NCBI GenBank assembly: GCA_018268715.1
Contig: JAFDVZ010000002.1
Location: forward strand, 553,632-617,631
Length of the DNA stretch: 64,000 bases
Source of the DNA: Acidobacteriota bacterium
GTDB taxonomy: Bacteria; Acidobacteriota; Terriglobia; Bryobacterales; Bryobacteraceae
Direction: 5' to 3'
Below, in pieces: positions 1 to 8,430 of this stretch. Positions within the stretch are counted from its first letter, which is position 1, and each line of letters begins with the position of its first letter. The notes below the pieces were generated by a model. That model was not told the origin of the DNA. It saw only the letters and a list, made by a program, of their open reading frames with translations, and did no database searches. Position numbers and translations under genes: made by a program.

Positions 1-476
1 GTGGCGTTAACACCGGTCAGGGGACTCATCAACCCCAGACAGTTGGGGCCGACGATCCGCATGTTGTACTGTTGGGCTTCCTTGGAGAGCTGCCGTTCCA
101 GCTCGACTCCGGGGGGCCCGAGTTCCTTGAAACCCGCCGAGATCACTACGGCCGCTTTTACGCCAGCCTCGCCACACTCGTGGATGATCTGCGGAATGGA
201 AGGAGCCGGCGTCACCACAACCGCCAGATCCACCGGTTCGGGGACTTGCAGGATGCCGGAATATGCCTTGATGCCAAGGACATTGGATCGCTTCGGATTC
301 ACCGGGAAGACAGCGCCGCCGAACGGCGTGCTGAGCAGGTTCCACAAAGTGGTTCGCCCTACGCTGCCTGGATTCTCGGTGGCGCCAATGACCGCGATGT
401 TTTTCGGAGTGAAGAATGCATCCAAAGGATGCGCTGTCCCCGCCGCAGCGGCGGGATTGGCTGTTGCGAACGCCAT
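1..476 (-). CDS. Acyl-CoA synthetase (NDP-forming), CoA-binding N-terminal domain, partial
   Basis: Reading the minus strand from the ATG at 476 gives an open frame that runs off the window edge, so only about 158 N-terminal residues are visible. The sequence has the CoA-binding Rossmann pattern of acetate/acyl-CoA synthetases (ADP-forming) and of Pat-type fused acetyltransferases: [19 protein letters not shown] near residues 26-44, then [31 protein letters not shown] and IVGPNCLG. Family role: interconversion of acyl-CoA and acid plus nucleotide triphosphate, cytoplasmic. The downstream ligase domains lie outside the window, so synthetase and protein acetyltransferase cannot be separated. 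The plus-strand frame over the same bases is an artefact. Confidence 0.85.
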   Translation of the reverse strand, partial: MAFATANPAAAAGTAHPLDAFFTPKNIAVIGATENPGSVGRTTLWNLLSTPFGGAVFPVNPKRSNVLGIKAYSGILQVPEPVDLAVVVTPAPSIPQIIHECGEAGVKAAVVISAGFKELGPPGVELERQLSKEAQQYNMRIVGPNCLGLMSPLTGVNA

Positions 477-642
477 ATAAGGATGAAAAACTCCTCTACT
501 AGTGTCCCATGACTGGGCGGAAACCGGAATAGTCCTAACGGCTCGCGCCCTGGGAATTCGTTGAAAAAATCAACACGCCCGCGCACGGGCTCTCTCGAGT
601 AAGTTGCCGCATCCGGTGGGAATTCTCCGGCGGTGATCGTTG

Positions 643-672
643 TACAATAGCGAAGCTCGTGTCACACACGAG
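643..672 (+). promoter_or_regulatory. Candidate -10 box and inverted repeat ahead of the peroxidase/P450 cassette
   Basis: TACAAT at 643-648 is a good -10 match, with no convincing -35. It is followed at 656-672 by CTCGTGTCACACACGAG, a 7-bp perfect inverted repeat around a 3-base loop. The repeat falls at or just after the predicted transcription start, so it could be an operator or a 5' UTR hairpin. Nothing here identifies the regulator. Confidence 0.35.
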
Positions 673-705
673 AGTACTGGGAATACCTTGGAGGAGCTAA
701 AATCT

Positions 706-1182
706 ATGTCCGATGCAGCCGCCGCGGCCGCCCCGCAGCCTACGCCGAAGTGCGTCGCCAGCCCCCTCACTCTGATCATGAAGATCAAGTCGGAGGCCGA
801 TTATCAACAACTTACAGCGCTTTTGCACCACATCCAGTCGCTGCCGCCTGACCAAAACCCCATCTGGGTGGCGCTCACCAAGCTGAAAATCGTTCACTTT
901 GCGCGCTTCGTATTCCTCGAAAACAACACCAAACTCGCCGTTATCACGACGTATGATGGCTCATTTGAGGACTACATTAACGATTTCGTTGACGCAATTG
1001 GTGACGTTTTTAACGCACTTTTGGCGCATATGGAAGGCGCTCCGGCGCTTCCCGTGCAGCAGCACAGGCAGGAATTTCTGGCCTACTGCACTGCCAACGA
1101 CCTGCGTGGTATCGAGCCCTTTTACAGCGCCTATCCGCAGGCCACGGTGCTCGATATCCTGAGCGCCCTCGAAAACGCCTAG
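706..1182 (+). CDS. Small conserved-looking protein preceding the DyP peroxidase
   Basis: 158 aa. The ATG at 706 is chosen over the upstream frame extension because GGAGGAG lies 9 bases before it. After an Ala/Pro-rich start, the body contains LTLIMKIKSEADY, a centre reading VHFARFVFLENN...LAVITTYDG, and an acidic helix ending IGDVFNALLAHM. There is no signal peptide or membrane segment, so it is probably cytoplasmic. It lies 17 bp before the peroxidase gene and is presumably co-transcribed with it. I do not recognise a named family. The compact alpha/beta look and the position suggest a partner or substrate-handling protein for the peroxidase/P450 pair, which is inference. Confidence 0.8.
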   Translation: MSDAAAAAAPQPTPKCVASPLTLIMKIKSEADYQQLTALLHHIQSLPPDQNPIWVALTKLKIVHFARFVFLENNTKLAVITTYDGSFEDYINDFVDAIGDVFNALLAHMEGAPALPVQQHRQEFLAYCTANDLRGIEPFYSAYPQATVLDILSALENA

Positions 1183-1199
1183 CACTGCTCGGAGATGGT

Positions 1200-2531
1200 A
1201 TGCCTGGACCGCAACTTGATGATATCCAGGGACTTATACTCCGGACCTACGCGATGCCCGCGCTGCGCGTCTTCGTCCTTTCGGTCCGGGACGCCGCCGG
1301 AGGACGGCGTTTCCTGGGGTCGCTCCAACTAGCCACCGCCACCGAGTGGAAAGTCAAGCCGGACTACTGCGTCAACCTCGCCCTCACCCACCCCGGCCTC
1401 GCCGCTCTGGGGGTCGGCGAGGCCAGTTTGGCCACGTTTCCCGACGAATTTAAGGAGGGCGCGCCGGCCCGGGCCGCGCGGATCGGTGACACGGGGACCA
1501 GTGCTCCCGATCAATGGATTGGGGGCCTGAACGGCCCCGATGTCCATATCTTGTTGTTTCTATTCGCCCAAAGCGAGGAGATCCTGACTCGGGTGAGCGG
1601 CGAGCTTCGGGCGGGGTACAGTGGCGCCATGGCGGAGCTCTCCGTCCACGACGCTCGGGGATTGCCGGGGAACGTCGCCCATTTCGGCTACCGGGACGGT
1701 TTCGCGCAGCCGACCATCGACGGCGGGTTGTCGCCGCTGATTCCCGATCCGCTGCCGAAGGCCCCGACAGGGGAGTTCCTGTTGGGTTACCCCAGTCAAT
1801 TCAACGACTTCCAATACTCGGTTCCGGCCCCGGAGGCGCTGGGTCACAACGGGAGTTTCGTGGCGTTCCGGATCCTGTCACAGGATTGTCACGCTTTTGA
1901 GGAGTTTTTGAAGCGGGCAGGCGGCGAAATCGGCAAGGATCCGGAGTGGATCGCCGCCAAACTGTGCGGCCGCTGGCGTAACGGTGTCCCGCTGGCGCTC
2001 GCGCCGGAGGATGCGAACGCTCCAGTGGCGCTCGAAATGTACAACACTTTCGACTACGTTCCGTCCGACGCCGCTCCGGACGCCGTGGACGACCGCAAGG
2101 GCCTGCGATGCCCGATCGGGTCGCACATCCGGCGGATGAATCCTCGGAACTCGACGGTGGCTGGCGGGAGCGGACTGAAGCGCCGCATCATCCGGCGGGG
2201 GCTGCCCTACGGCCCACCGTACGATCCGGCCAATCCGAACGATGGCGTCGATCGAGGTCTGCTGGGGATCTTTATCGGCGCGAGCATTAAGGATCAGTTC
2301 GAATTCCTGATGGCGGACTGGGGCAACAAGGGGACGTTCGCTCCCGGCCTTGGGATCACCCGGGATCCGATCATCGGCGACAATTCGGCGCCGGATGCGA
2401 AGTTCCTGATCCCGATGGAGGGCCGCAAGCCGGCCGCCCTGAGTCTTTCGCGGTTCGTGACCACGCGGGGAGGCGCCTATGCCTTTCTGCCCAGCGCGAC
2501 CGCGTTGCGTTACCTATCCACGCTGCCTTGA
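1200..2531 (+). CDS. DyP-type heme peroxidase
   Basis: 443 aa. The DyP signature GYRDG is at residues 163-167, supplying the distal Asp, and the likely proximal heme ligand is His309 in GSHIRRMNPR. Family role: H2O2-dependent one-electron oxidation of dyes, phenolics or lipid-derived substrates, sometimes with oxygenase activity. The length suits the larger DyP subgroups. There is no Tat or Sec signal and no C-terminal encapsulin-type tail, so it probably acts in the cytoplasm. It sits 17 bp after the 158-aa gene and 25 bp before the P450 gene, giving a three-gene unit. Confidence 0.93.
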   Translation: MPGPQLDDIQGLILRTYAMPALRVFVLSVRDAAGGRRFLGSLQLATATEWKVKPDYCVNLALTHPGLAALGVGEASLATFPDEFKEGAPARAARIGDTGTSAPDQWIGGLNGPDVHILLFLFAQSEEILTRVSGELRAGYSGAMAELSVHDARGLPGNVAHFGYRDGFAQPTIDGGLSPLIPDPLPKAPTGEFLLGYPSQFNDFQYSVPAPEALGHNGSFVAFRILSQDCHAFEEFLKRAGGEIGKDPEWIAAKLCGRWRNGVPLALAPEDANAPVALEMYNTFDYVPSDAAPDAVDDRKGLRCPIGSHIRRMNPRNSTVAGGSGLKRRIIRRGLPYGPPYDPANPNDGVDRGLLGIFIGASIKDQFEFLMADWGNKGTFAPGLGITRDPIIGDNSAPDAKFLIPMEGRKPAALSLSRFVTTRGGAYAFLPSATALRYLSTLP

Positions 2532-2556
2532 GAGCAGCCAGACACGGAGGAGCACA

Positions 2557-3858
2557 ATGAGTTTTCTTGAGGAATACCGCGCCGCTAGCGCGGGAGCGGC
2601 GACGCCCGAGGAAGCCGCCCGGCATCAACTGGGGCTGCTGCAGAAATGGGTGGTGGAGGATCCCGAAGGCATGTTCGCGGATCTGCGGGCGCACCAGCCG
2701 ATCTTCAAGACGCCGGGACCGGTGGTGGTGACCCGGTATCGCGACGTCATCGAGGTGGTCGACCTCGAGGAAACGTTCAGCGTGGCGCCGTACGGCGTGG
2801 CCATGATGCGCAACAACGGCGGGCCGAACTTCATTCTGGGCATGGATAACGGTCCGGAGTTCGAGCACGACCTTTCGATCCTGCACCTGGCGGTGAAGCG
2901 GGAGGACCTGGAACGCATTCGCGGGATAGTCGCCACACGGACGAAGGAACTGATTGACGCGGCGATGCCGGCCGGGCGGCTCGACATTACCGACGGTTTC
3001 TCTCGGCTGATTCCGACGCTGCTGTGCGGCGATTACTTCGGGGTTCCTGGACCGGATCCGGTGACGTTGATGAACTGGGTGCGGGTGATGTTCACCGATA
3101 TCTTCCTGAACTTCGCGCAGGATCCGCACGTTTCCGAGCGGGGCATGGCGGCGGGCGTCCAGTTCCGCGCCCATGTCGATGCGCTGATCGCGGGGATCAA
3201 GAAAGACCGCGAGAACGGAGCGGCGGAGACGGACGACGTCATCGGGCGGTTGATCACGATGCAGCGGGCGCCGAAGGCCTCGTTCACCGATTCACGCCTG
3301 CGGGACAACCTGATCGGCTGCGTGACGGGCGTGCTGGAGAATACGAACACGGCGATTGTGAACATTCTCGACTGGCTGCTGGATCACCCTGATGTCATGG
3401 CGGGCGCGGTGGAGGCGGCGCGGAAGAACGACACGGCGACGCTGCGCAAGTACGTGCTTGAGACGTTGCGTTTCCACACGCCGGCGCCGCTGATGGTGCG
3501 GCTGTCGGTGCGCGAGCATACGCTGGCCAAGGGCACGGACCGGGCTACGACGATTCCTGCGCATTCGGTGGTGTTCGCGGCCAATGGGTCGGCCATGATG
3601 GATGAGACGGAGCTGGATAACCCGAAAGAGTTCCGGCTGGATCGTCCGCCGCACCACTACCTGCACTGGGGTTGGGGCATTCACCAGTGCCTGGGCAAGT
3701 ACATCTCGGAGGTGCAGGTGACCGAGATCGTGAAGGGGTTGCTGGCGCTTCCGAACCTGCGGCGGGCTCCGGGGGATGCGGGTAAGTTGACGTACGCAGG
3801 GCCGTTCCCGAAGAGTTTTGTGCTGGAGTTCGGCGCTACGCAGACCGCTACGGCGTGA
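2557..3858 (+). CDS. Cytochrome P450
   Basis: 433 aa from the ATG at 2557, which has CGGAGG a few bases upstream. The ExxR motif is E302-TL-R305. The heme loop reads WGWGIHQCLG with ligand Cys378; the usual first Phe is Trp. The I-helix region GVLENTNTA (about 258-266) is an unusual version of the A/G-G-x-D/E-T motif. It is a soluble class with no N-terminal anchor. No ferredoxin or reductase gene is adjacent. The neighbouring peroxidase raises the possibility that it acts on a hydroperoxide, as CYP74-like or fungal Ppo P450 domains do, rather than as a standard monooxygenase. That is inference. Confidence 0.93.
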   Translation: MSFLEEYRAASAGAATPEEAARHQLGLLQKWVVEDPEGMFADLRAHQPIFKTPGPVVVTRYRDVIEVVDLEETFSVAPYGVAMMRNNGGPNFILGMDNGPEFEHDLSILHLAVKREDLERIRGIVATRTKELIDAAMPAGRLDITDGFSRLIPTLLCGDYFGVPGPDPVTLMNWVRVMFTDIFLNFAQDPHVSERGMAAGVQFRAHVDALIAGIKKDRENGAAETDDVIGRLITMQRAPKASFTDSRLRDNLIGCVTGVLENTNTAIVNILDWLLDHPDVMAGAVEAARKNDTATLRKYVLETLRFHTPAPLMVRLSVREHTLAKGTDRATTIPAHSVVFAANGSAMMDETELDNPKEFRLDRPPHHYLHWGWGIHQCLGKYISEVQVTEIVKGLLALPNLRRAPGDAGKLTYAGPFPKSFVLEFGATQTATA

Positions 3859-3880
3859 AAGGGGCTGGAGACTGCACGGC

Positions 3881-4468
3881 ATGCATTGGGAACCCTGTTT
3901 TCGCGTCGCGTCCCTCTTGGCGTGTCTGGCATGCCTACGGGCGGAGCAGGCGCCAGCGTCCGTTCAGTCTCCACTGCCATGTTCGCAAGCCGAATCCCGT
4001 GCTGTTGACATGCTCTTGCGGCATGGACTGCGTCCTCAGCACGAGTGGACCGGCGGGGGTGTGCAGGAGGACTACACGAAGCCGCTGATTTGCCGCCGGC
4101 CGTGTGACACCGGTCAGGTATGCCGGTGCGTTCTCCTTGGCGGAGAGCGTCTTACGGACAGGAATGGGCGCGCCATCTCAGGCGCGCAGTTGCTGCGCCG
4201 CTACGCCGAGTCTGTTCACCTGCCTCCTCCATTTTGGATCTCTCATAACACGCCTCACGTCTCTGCAACCTTGATGCTGCGAAGTGCGGAAAATGGATGT
4301 CTTATCACGCTGCAATTTAACTACCGGGCCAAAGGCATTCTGTGGCTCGCAATTGTGCCTGTGGATGCTGATCCAACCGGTTGGCGCAGCAATGGCGTGC
4401 TGGAACGTGACTATCTGGCCGGGATTCCGAACTCTGCCGGACAACACACGCAACTCGAGGTGAAATAA
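3881..4468 (+). CDS. Exported protein of unknown function
   Basis: 195 aa from the ATG at 3881; the open frame extends upstream but overlaps the P450 gene. The N-terminus MHWEPCFRVASLLACLACLRAEQA looks like a signal peptide. The mature part has several cysteines (RPCDTGQVCRC), a Gly/Arg-rich stretch and a C-terminal block with ITLQFNYRAKGILWLAIVPVD, suggesting a small beta-rich periplasmic domain. No family recognised. It starts 22 bp after the P450 gene and could be the last gene of that unit, but it ends facing a minus-strand orphan. Confidence 0.6.
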   Translation: MHWEPCFRVASLLACLACLRAEQAPASVQSPLPCSQAESRAVDMLLRHGLRPQHEWTGGGVQEDYTKPLICRRPCDTGQVCRCVLLGGERLTDRNGRAISGAQLLRRYAESVHLPPPFWISHNTPHVSATLMLRSAENGCLITLQFNYRAKGILWLAIVPVDADPTGWRSNGVLERDYLAGIPNSAGQHTQLEVK

Positions 4469-4576
4469 CCGTAAGATACCGTCGACCGCCACCGCATCCA
4501 GGGGAGCCCGCAACAACTTTCTGGGCTGCGTGCTCCGTTCGCGGCCGCACGAACATCGCGGGATGCCGGCCGCGCC

Positions 4577-5275
4577 TCACTTTGGAGCAGCGGGCTTGGT
4601 TTGGCCGGTCCAGGAGGCCTTTACTCTTCTGAGTCGCGCCAGGACTTCCGGCTTCTCCGCGCCCAGGACATCGTCCAACTCCCCATCGTTCCCATATCTG
4701 TAATATCTGACCGTCATGAAGCGATCGACGAGCCAGTAGTCAAATTGACCGGTATCGTTAGGCCTTCGGACGTACACGGAAACGATGAACCGGTGATCAG
4801 AATAGTGAGCCTCCCGAGGTCCCCACACATAGTCCGCGGTGAGGAAGACCTTTGAATCGGAGATCGCTGGAAGATTCCACCATGCGTGTTGGCTCAGATT
4901 TGAGACCCTGAGTTCGTAGGGGAGAAGGTTATCGAATCGATCGCGTCCGCACCCCGGTGACTGCGGATCGCAGAACTCCAAGAGTGCAAAATGGAGTGAA
5001 AATCCGCTCACGCCGCCACTCGCAGTTTCGAAGAACAGGGCCGACTCCCCTTTGCGCAACTCAATGACGGACAGATTCGGCGACCCCCCGAATCCCTTCG
5101 GAGCCGTGTAGCAGTAATTGTCTGGCTGGCCCTTGACACAAACCCTCGCCTCGCCGTTCGGATAAGAACCCACTGTGCCGCCGGTTCCAGGGTCCACCAC
5201 TCTTACCTCGCGACCCATGTAGGCGACAGGGTCGGCCGCCAGCAGGATGAAGGCGGCCACAACCGGAATCAGCAT
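4577..5275 (-). CDS. Exported protein of unknown function
   Basis: 232 aa. The start MLIPVVAAFILLAADP is a short signal peptide. The mature region is beta-rich with four cysteines (ARVCVKG, NYCYT, EFCDPQ, GCGRD) that could pair as two disulphides, and aromatic segments such as HAWWNLP and DYWLVDRFMTVRYY. The C-terminus is basic with a TKPAAPK tail. No domain recognised; the composition suits a periplasmic or surface protein. It converges on the orphan at 3881-4468 and lies just upstream, in the same direction, of nothing obviously related. Confidence 0.65.
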   Translation of the reverse strand: MLIPVVAAFILLAADPVAYMGREVRVVDPGTGGTVGSYPNGEARVCVKGQPDNYCYTAPKGFGGSPNLSVIELRKGESALFFETASGGVSGFSLHFALLEFCDPQSPGCGRDRFDNLLPYELRVSNLSQHAWWNLPAISDSKVFLTADYVWGPREAHYSDHRFIVSVYVRRPNDTGQFDYWLVDRFMTVRYYRYGNDGELDDVLGAEKPEVLARLRRVKASWTGQTKPAAPK

Positions 5276-5356
5276 ATTCTCAGAGTCCTGTCGAATGTAG
5301 CCGGAGTCAAGTCTCCTACGGCGTGGACGTCGACGCTGCGGTGGCTTCGCGGCCTG

Positions 5357-8041
5357 TCATTCGCAACGCAACGCCGCCAGCGGGTCCACTCGCGTGGCCC
5401 GTCTTGCCGGGATGTAACTCGCAGCCAGCGCCACCGCGAGCATGATCGCCGCCACCACCGTGAACGTCCGCGCGTCGGTCGCGCTGGTGCTGAACAGGAA
5501 CGCCGACAGCACCTTCGTGGTCGCGCGCGCGATCGCCAGTCCTAAGACGATGCCGATCGAGGCCAGCAGCAACGCCTCGCCCAACACGATTCGCAGAATC
5601 GACGCGCGGTTCGCGCCCAGCGCCATGCGGACTCCGAACTCCGGCGTCCGCTCCGAGACGGCGTAGGCGACCACTCCGTAGATGCCGACGACCGCCACCG
5701 CCAGCGCCAAGCCCGCGAACAGGCCGAGCAGCACCAGACGGAAACGCGGCGTTGCGACCGACTTCGACAACACCCGATCGAACGGCTGGATGTTCTCGAT
5801 CGCCTGGTTGCGGTCCACCGTCCAGATGGCCGTGCGGATGGCCGAGGCGTAGCTCATGGGGTCGCCGTCGACTCGCACGATGAGCGATGCGTACGGCGAC
5901 GGGTTGGAGCCGTAAGGCACGTAGATCTCAGGCGACACCTCGGCTCCCTGGCCATCGTGCTTGATGTTCGCCATCACTCCCACGATCTCGCGCCAGTGCT
6001 CGCCGACCTTCACGCGACGGGTCAAGGGTTCGGCCGAACCGGCGGCCGCCGAAGGCCAGTAACGGCGGACCATCGCTTCATTCACGATGGCCACCTGACG
6101 CCCGCTGTCGTCCGCCGTGAAGGGACGTCCTTTGCGCAGCGGAATGCTCAACGTTTCGAAGTAGCCTGGCGTTACGGAACGCAGGTAGGCGCTGACTGGA
6201 GGTCCGTCGGCCGGGCGCCCTTCGATCTCGAGACCCCAGGTTTCGGTGAAGCCCCAGGACATGGGAAGCGAGTTGGTGGCGGCGGCCGAGCGCACTCCGG
6301 GAATGCGTCGAACCATGTCGAGCGTGCGGTCGACGAAGCCGGCGTACTTGGGATCGGCGCCTGCCTGCGCGTCGCCCAGTTTCATGCCGAGCGTCAATGC
6401 GCGGTCCGCGCGGAAGCCCGGGTCGACGGCGATGAGCCGCGCGAAGCTGCGGATGAGCAGACCGGCGCCGGTGAGCAGCACCATGGCCAGGGCGATCTCG
6501 GCCACCAGCAACACACGGCGCACTCTGGCGCTGCCGCCCGCGATGGAGCGGCTGGCTTCCTTCAAACGCTCGTGCAGGCTCTCCCGGTTGTAGGCGCGCG
6601 ACCCTTGCCAGGCGGGGATCGCGGCGATCAGCAGGCCCGTGAGGGCGGATGCGGCCAGGACAAAAGCGAACACACGGGGATCGAGGGCGATCTCGTTGGA
6701 GCGCGGCAACAGCGCCTCTGGCGTGATGGCGGTCAACGCCCGGAGCCCGACTTGCGCCAGGACCAGCCCCAGCACCCCGCCCATCACGGCGACCACGACT
6801 CCTTCGGCCAAAGTCTGTTGGATGAGACGCCCACGGCTCGCGCCCAGGACGGCGCGGATGCCCGCCTCCCGGCGGCGCGCGATGGCGCGCACCAACAGGA
6901 GATTCGCCATATTCGCGCAGACGATGAGCAGAACGCATCCGGACGCGCCGGCAAGCACAAGCAGCGCCTGACGGACCGTTTCCGACATGTCCTCGACCAT
7001 CGGGATCACGTTGACGGTGGAGCCGCCGTAGAGCCGCGGCTGTTCGGCGGCCAAGCCTTTCATGGCGATCTGGAGGTCGGCTTTCGCCTGCTCCGCGGAT
7101 ACGCCTGGCTTCAACCGCCCGCCGACCGGGTGGATGGTCCACTTGCGCCGCGGAGACATGTCGTGCGCAGTGGGAGCGAGCACATCCGGCGCAACCTCCA
7201 GGCCGGGCAGGTGCAGATAGAAGCCTTCGGGGAGCACGCCGATGATCTGGTGCGGATAGCCGTCGAGCGTCACCGCCGTGCCGAGCGCGGAGGGTGTTCC
7301 GCCGAAACGGCGCAACCACAGGCGATGGCTGATGACGGCGACACGGTCGTTGCCGACCACGTTCTCCTGGGGCGTGAAGCCGCGGCCCAGGGCAGGCTGC
7401 GCGCCGAGGACGGCGAAGATTCCGGGCGTCACCAGCGCTCCGTCCAGACGTTCCGGCTCGCCTGAGCCGGTGAAGCTGAAGGTCCAGGCGCGGAAGGCGG
7501 CCAGGGCATCGAAGGAACGGTTGTCCCGGCTCCAACGATCGAGTTCCCGGTTGTCGGGCTGCCAGTGCTTAAACGTCTTGACCATCTCGGGATCAGGAAA
7601 CATGTTGGGATCGACGTGTTTGGACTCCCACACCATCACCAGGCGGTCGGCGCCCGGGTAGGGAAGAGGGCGCAACAGCACGGCGTTGATGACGGTGAAG
7701 ATGGCGCTGTTGGCGCCGATGCCGAGGGCGAGCGTCAGCATGGCGGCCGCCGCGAATCCGGGGTTCTTGCGCAACATGCGGAGGGCGAAGCGGACGTCCT
7801 GCGCGAGCGTCTCCATCCAGGGCAGGCCGCGCTGGTCGCGCACGCTCTCCTTAGCCGATTCGAGGCTTCCGAACGTGAGCATCGCCGCGCGGCGCGCTTC
7901 CTCGGGCGGCATGCCCTGGCGAATGTTGTCGTCCGTCATCATGGCGATGTGCGACTCCAGCTCGGCGGTCATGTCGGAGTCGCGCCGGCCGCCGGTGAAC
8001 ACGCCCCGGAGCCGGGACCACATTCTGCGCACGGCCCTCAT
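5357..8041 (-). CDS. MacB/FtsX-type ABC permease, acidobacterial orphan duplicated (ADOP) class
   Basis: 894 aa when started at the ATG at 8041, which overlaps the PadR stop as ATGA. Layout: N-terminal soluble helical extension typical of ADOPs (ELESHIAMM...GMPPEEARRAAMLTFG), TM1 (AAAAMLTLALGIGANSAIF), a periplasmic MacB core domain, three TM helices (FtsX), a second MacB core and three more TMs ending in PARRATRVDPLAALR. So two permease halves are fused in one chain. No ATPase gene is adjacent. MacB relatives are mechanotransmitters for lipoprotein, peptide or drug export. Coupling to PadR suggests inducible expression. Confidence 0.93.
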   Translation of the reverse strand: MRAVRRMWSRLRGVFTGGRRDSDMTAELESHIAMMTDDNIRQGMPPEEARRAAMLTFGSLESAKESVRDQRGLPWMETLAQDVRFALRMLRKNPGFAAAAMLTLALGIGANSAIFTVINAVLLRPLPYPGADRLVMVWESKHVDPNMFPDPEMVKTFKHWQPDNRELDRWSRDNRSFDALAAFRAWTFSFTGSGEPERLDGALVTPGIFAVLGAQPALGRGFTPQENVVGNDRVAVISHRLWLRRFGGTPSALGTAVTLDGYPHQIIGVLPEGFYLHLPGLEVAPDVLAPTAHDMSPRRKWTIHPVGGRLKPGVSAEQAKADLQIAMKGLAAEQPRLYGGSTVNVIPMVEDMSETVRQALLVLAGASGCVLLIVCANMANLLLVRAIARRREAGIRAVLGASRGRLIQQTLAEGVVVAVMGGVLGLVLAQVGLRALTAITPEALLPRSNEIALDPRVFAFVLAASALTGLLIAAIPAWQGSRAYNRESLHERLKEASRSIAGGSARVRRVLLVAEIALAMVLLTGAGLLIRSFARLIAVDPGFRADRALTLGMKLGDAQAGADPKYAGFVDRTLDMVRRIPGVRSAAATNSLPMSWGFTETWGLEIEGRPADGPPVSAYLRSVTPGYFETLSIPLRKGRPFTADDSGRQVAIVNEAMVRRYWPSAAAGSAEPLTRRVKVGEHWREIVGVMANIKHDGQGAEVSPEIYVPYGSNPSPYASLIVRVDGDPMSYASAIRTAIWTVDRNQAIENIQPFDRVLSKSVATPRFRLVLLGLFAGLALAVAVVGIYGVVAYAVSERTPEFGVRMALGANRASILRIVLGEALLLASIGIVLGLAIARATTKVLSAFLFSTSATDARTFTVVAAIMLAVALAASYIPARRATRVDPLAALRCE

Positions 8042-8373
8042 GACGCGCCTCCCGCGGCGAAGAAACGGTCGATGATCTCGGTGGTTTCGCGCCATTCGCG
8101 CTCTTCGGCGGCCAGACGCTTCCGGCCCGCGCGCGTGATGCTGTAGAACTTCGCCTTCCGGTTGTTATCGGAGACGCCCCACTCCGACTCGATCGCGCCC
8201 TCCTGTTCGAGCTTCAACAGGACGGGATAGAGCGTGCCGTGGTTGATGGAGAGACGGTCCGCGCTGGTCTGTTCGATGCGGCGTGCGATGCCGTATCCGT
8301 GCTGCGCGCCCAAGGACTGCAGCGTCTTCAGCACCATCAGGGCCAGCGTCCCCTGCCAGACGTCGGTCTTCAT
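8038..8373 (-). CDS. PadR-family transcriptional regulator
   Basis: 111 aa, full length for the short PadR class. Winged-helix features: LALMVLKTLQSLGAQHGYGIARRIEQ, then SINHGTLYPVLLKLEQEGAIESEWG (recognition helix and wing), then NNRKAKFYSITRAGRKRLAAE and a C-terminal dimerisation helix. Acidobacterial ADOP permeases are commonly preceded by such a gene. It overlaps the permease by 4 bp, so the two are translationally coupled. The promoter just upstream contains two TTCC-N4-GGAA inverted repeats, which suggests autorepression of the pair. Confidence 0.95.
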   Translation of the reverse strand: MKTDVWQGTLALMVLKTLQSLGAQHGYGIARRIEQTSADRLSINHGTLYPVLLKLEQEGAIESEWGVSDNNRKAKFYSITRAGRKRLAAEEREWRETTEIIDRFFAAGGAS

Positions 8374-8379
8374 GTTGGA

Positions 8380-8420
8380 TTCCCATAGGAAGTATGCGGC
8401 GCCTTCCTGTGGGAAAGCAA
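8380..8420 (-). promoter_or_regulatory. Promoter and paired inverted repeats for the PadR-permease operon
   Basis: On the minus strand TTGCTT (8420-8415) and CATACT (8396-8391) are separated by 18 bp. Two inverted repeats of form TTCC-N4-GGAA lie at 8380-8391 (TTCCCATAGGAA) and 8404-8415 (TTCCTGTGGGAA), with centres 24 bp apart. One covers the -35 edge and spacer, the other lies between the -10 and the start codon. This placement suits repression by PadR. The call is by pattern only. Confidence 0.45.
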
Positions 8421-8430
8421 TAGGAAAGTT

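Noticed and set aside
1-480. Plus-strand 159-aa frame at the window start
   Set aside because: The minus strand gives a clear CoA-binding domain; the plus frame has no family features.
5957-7465. 502-aa plus-strand frame within the permease
   Set aside because: It is antisense to an unmistakable MacB/FtsX permease and has a His/Arg/Gly-rich composition typical of a shadow frame in G+C-rich DNA.
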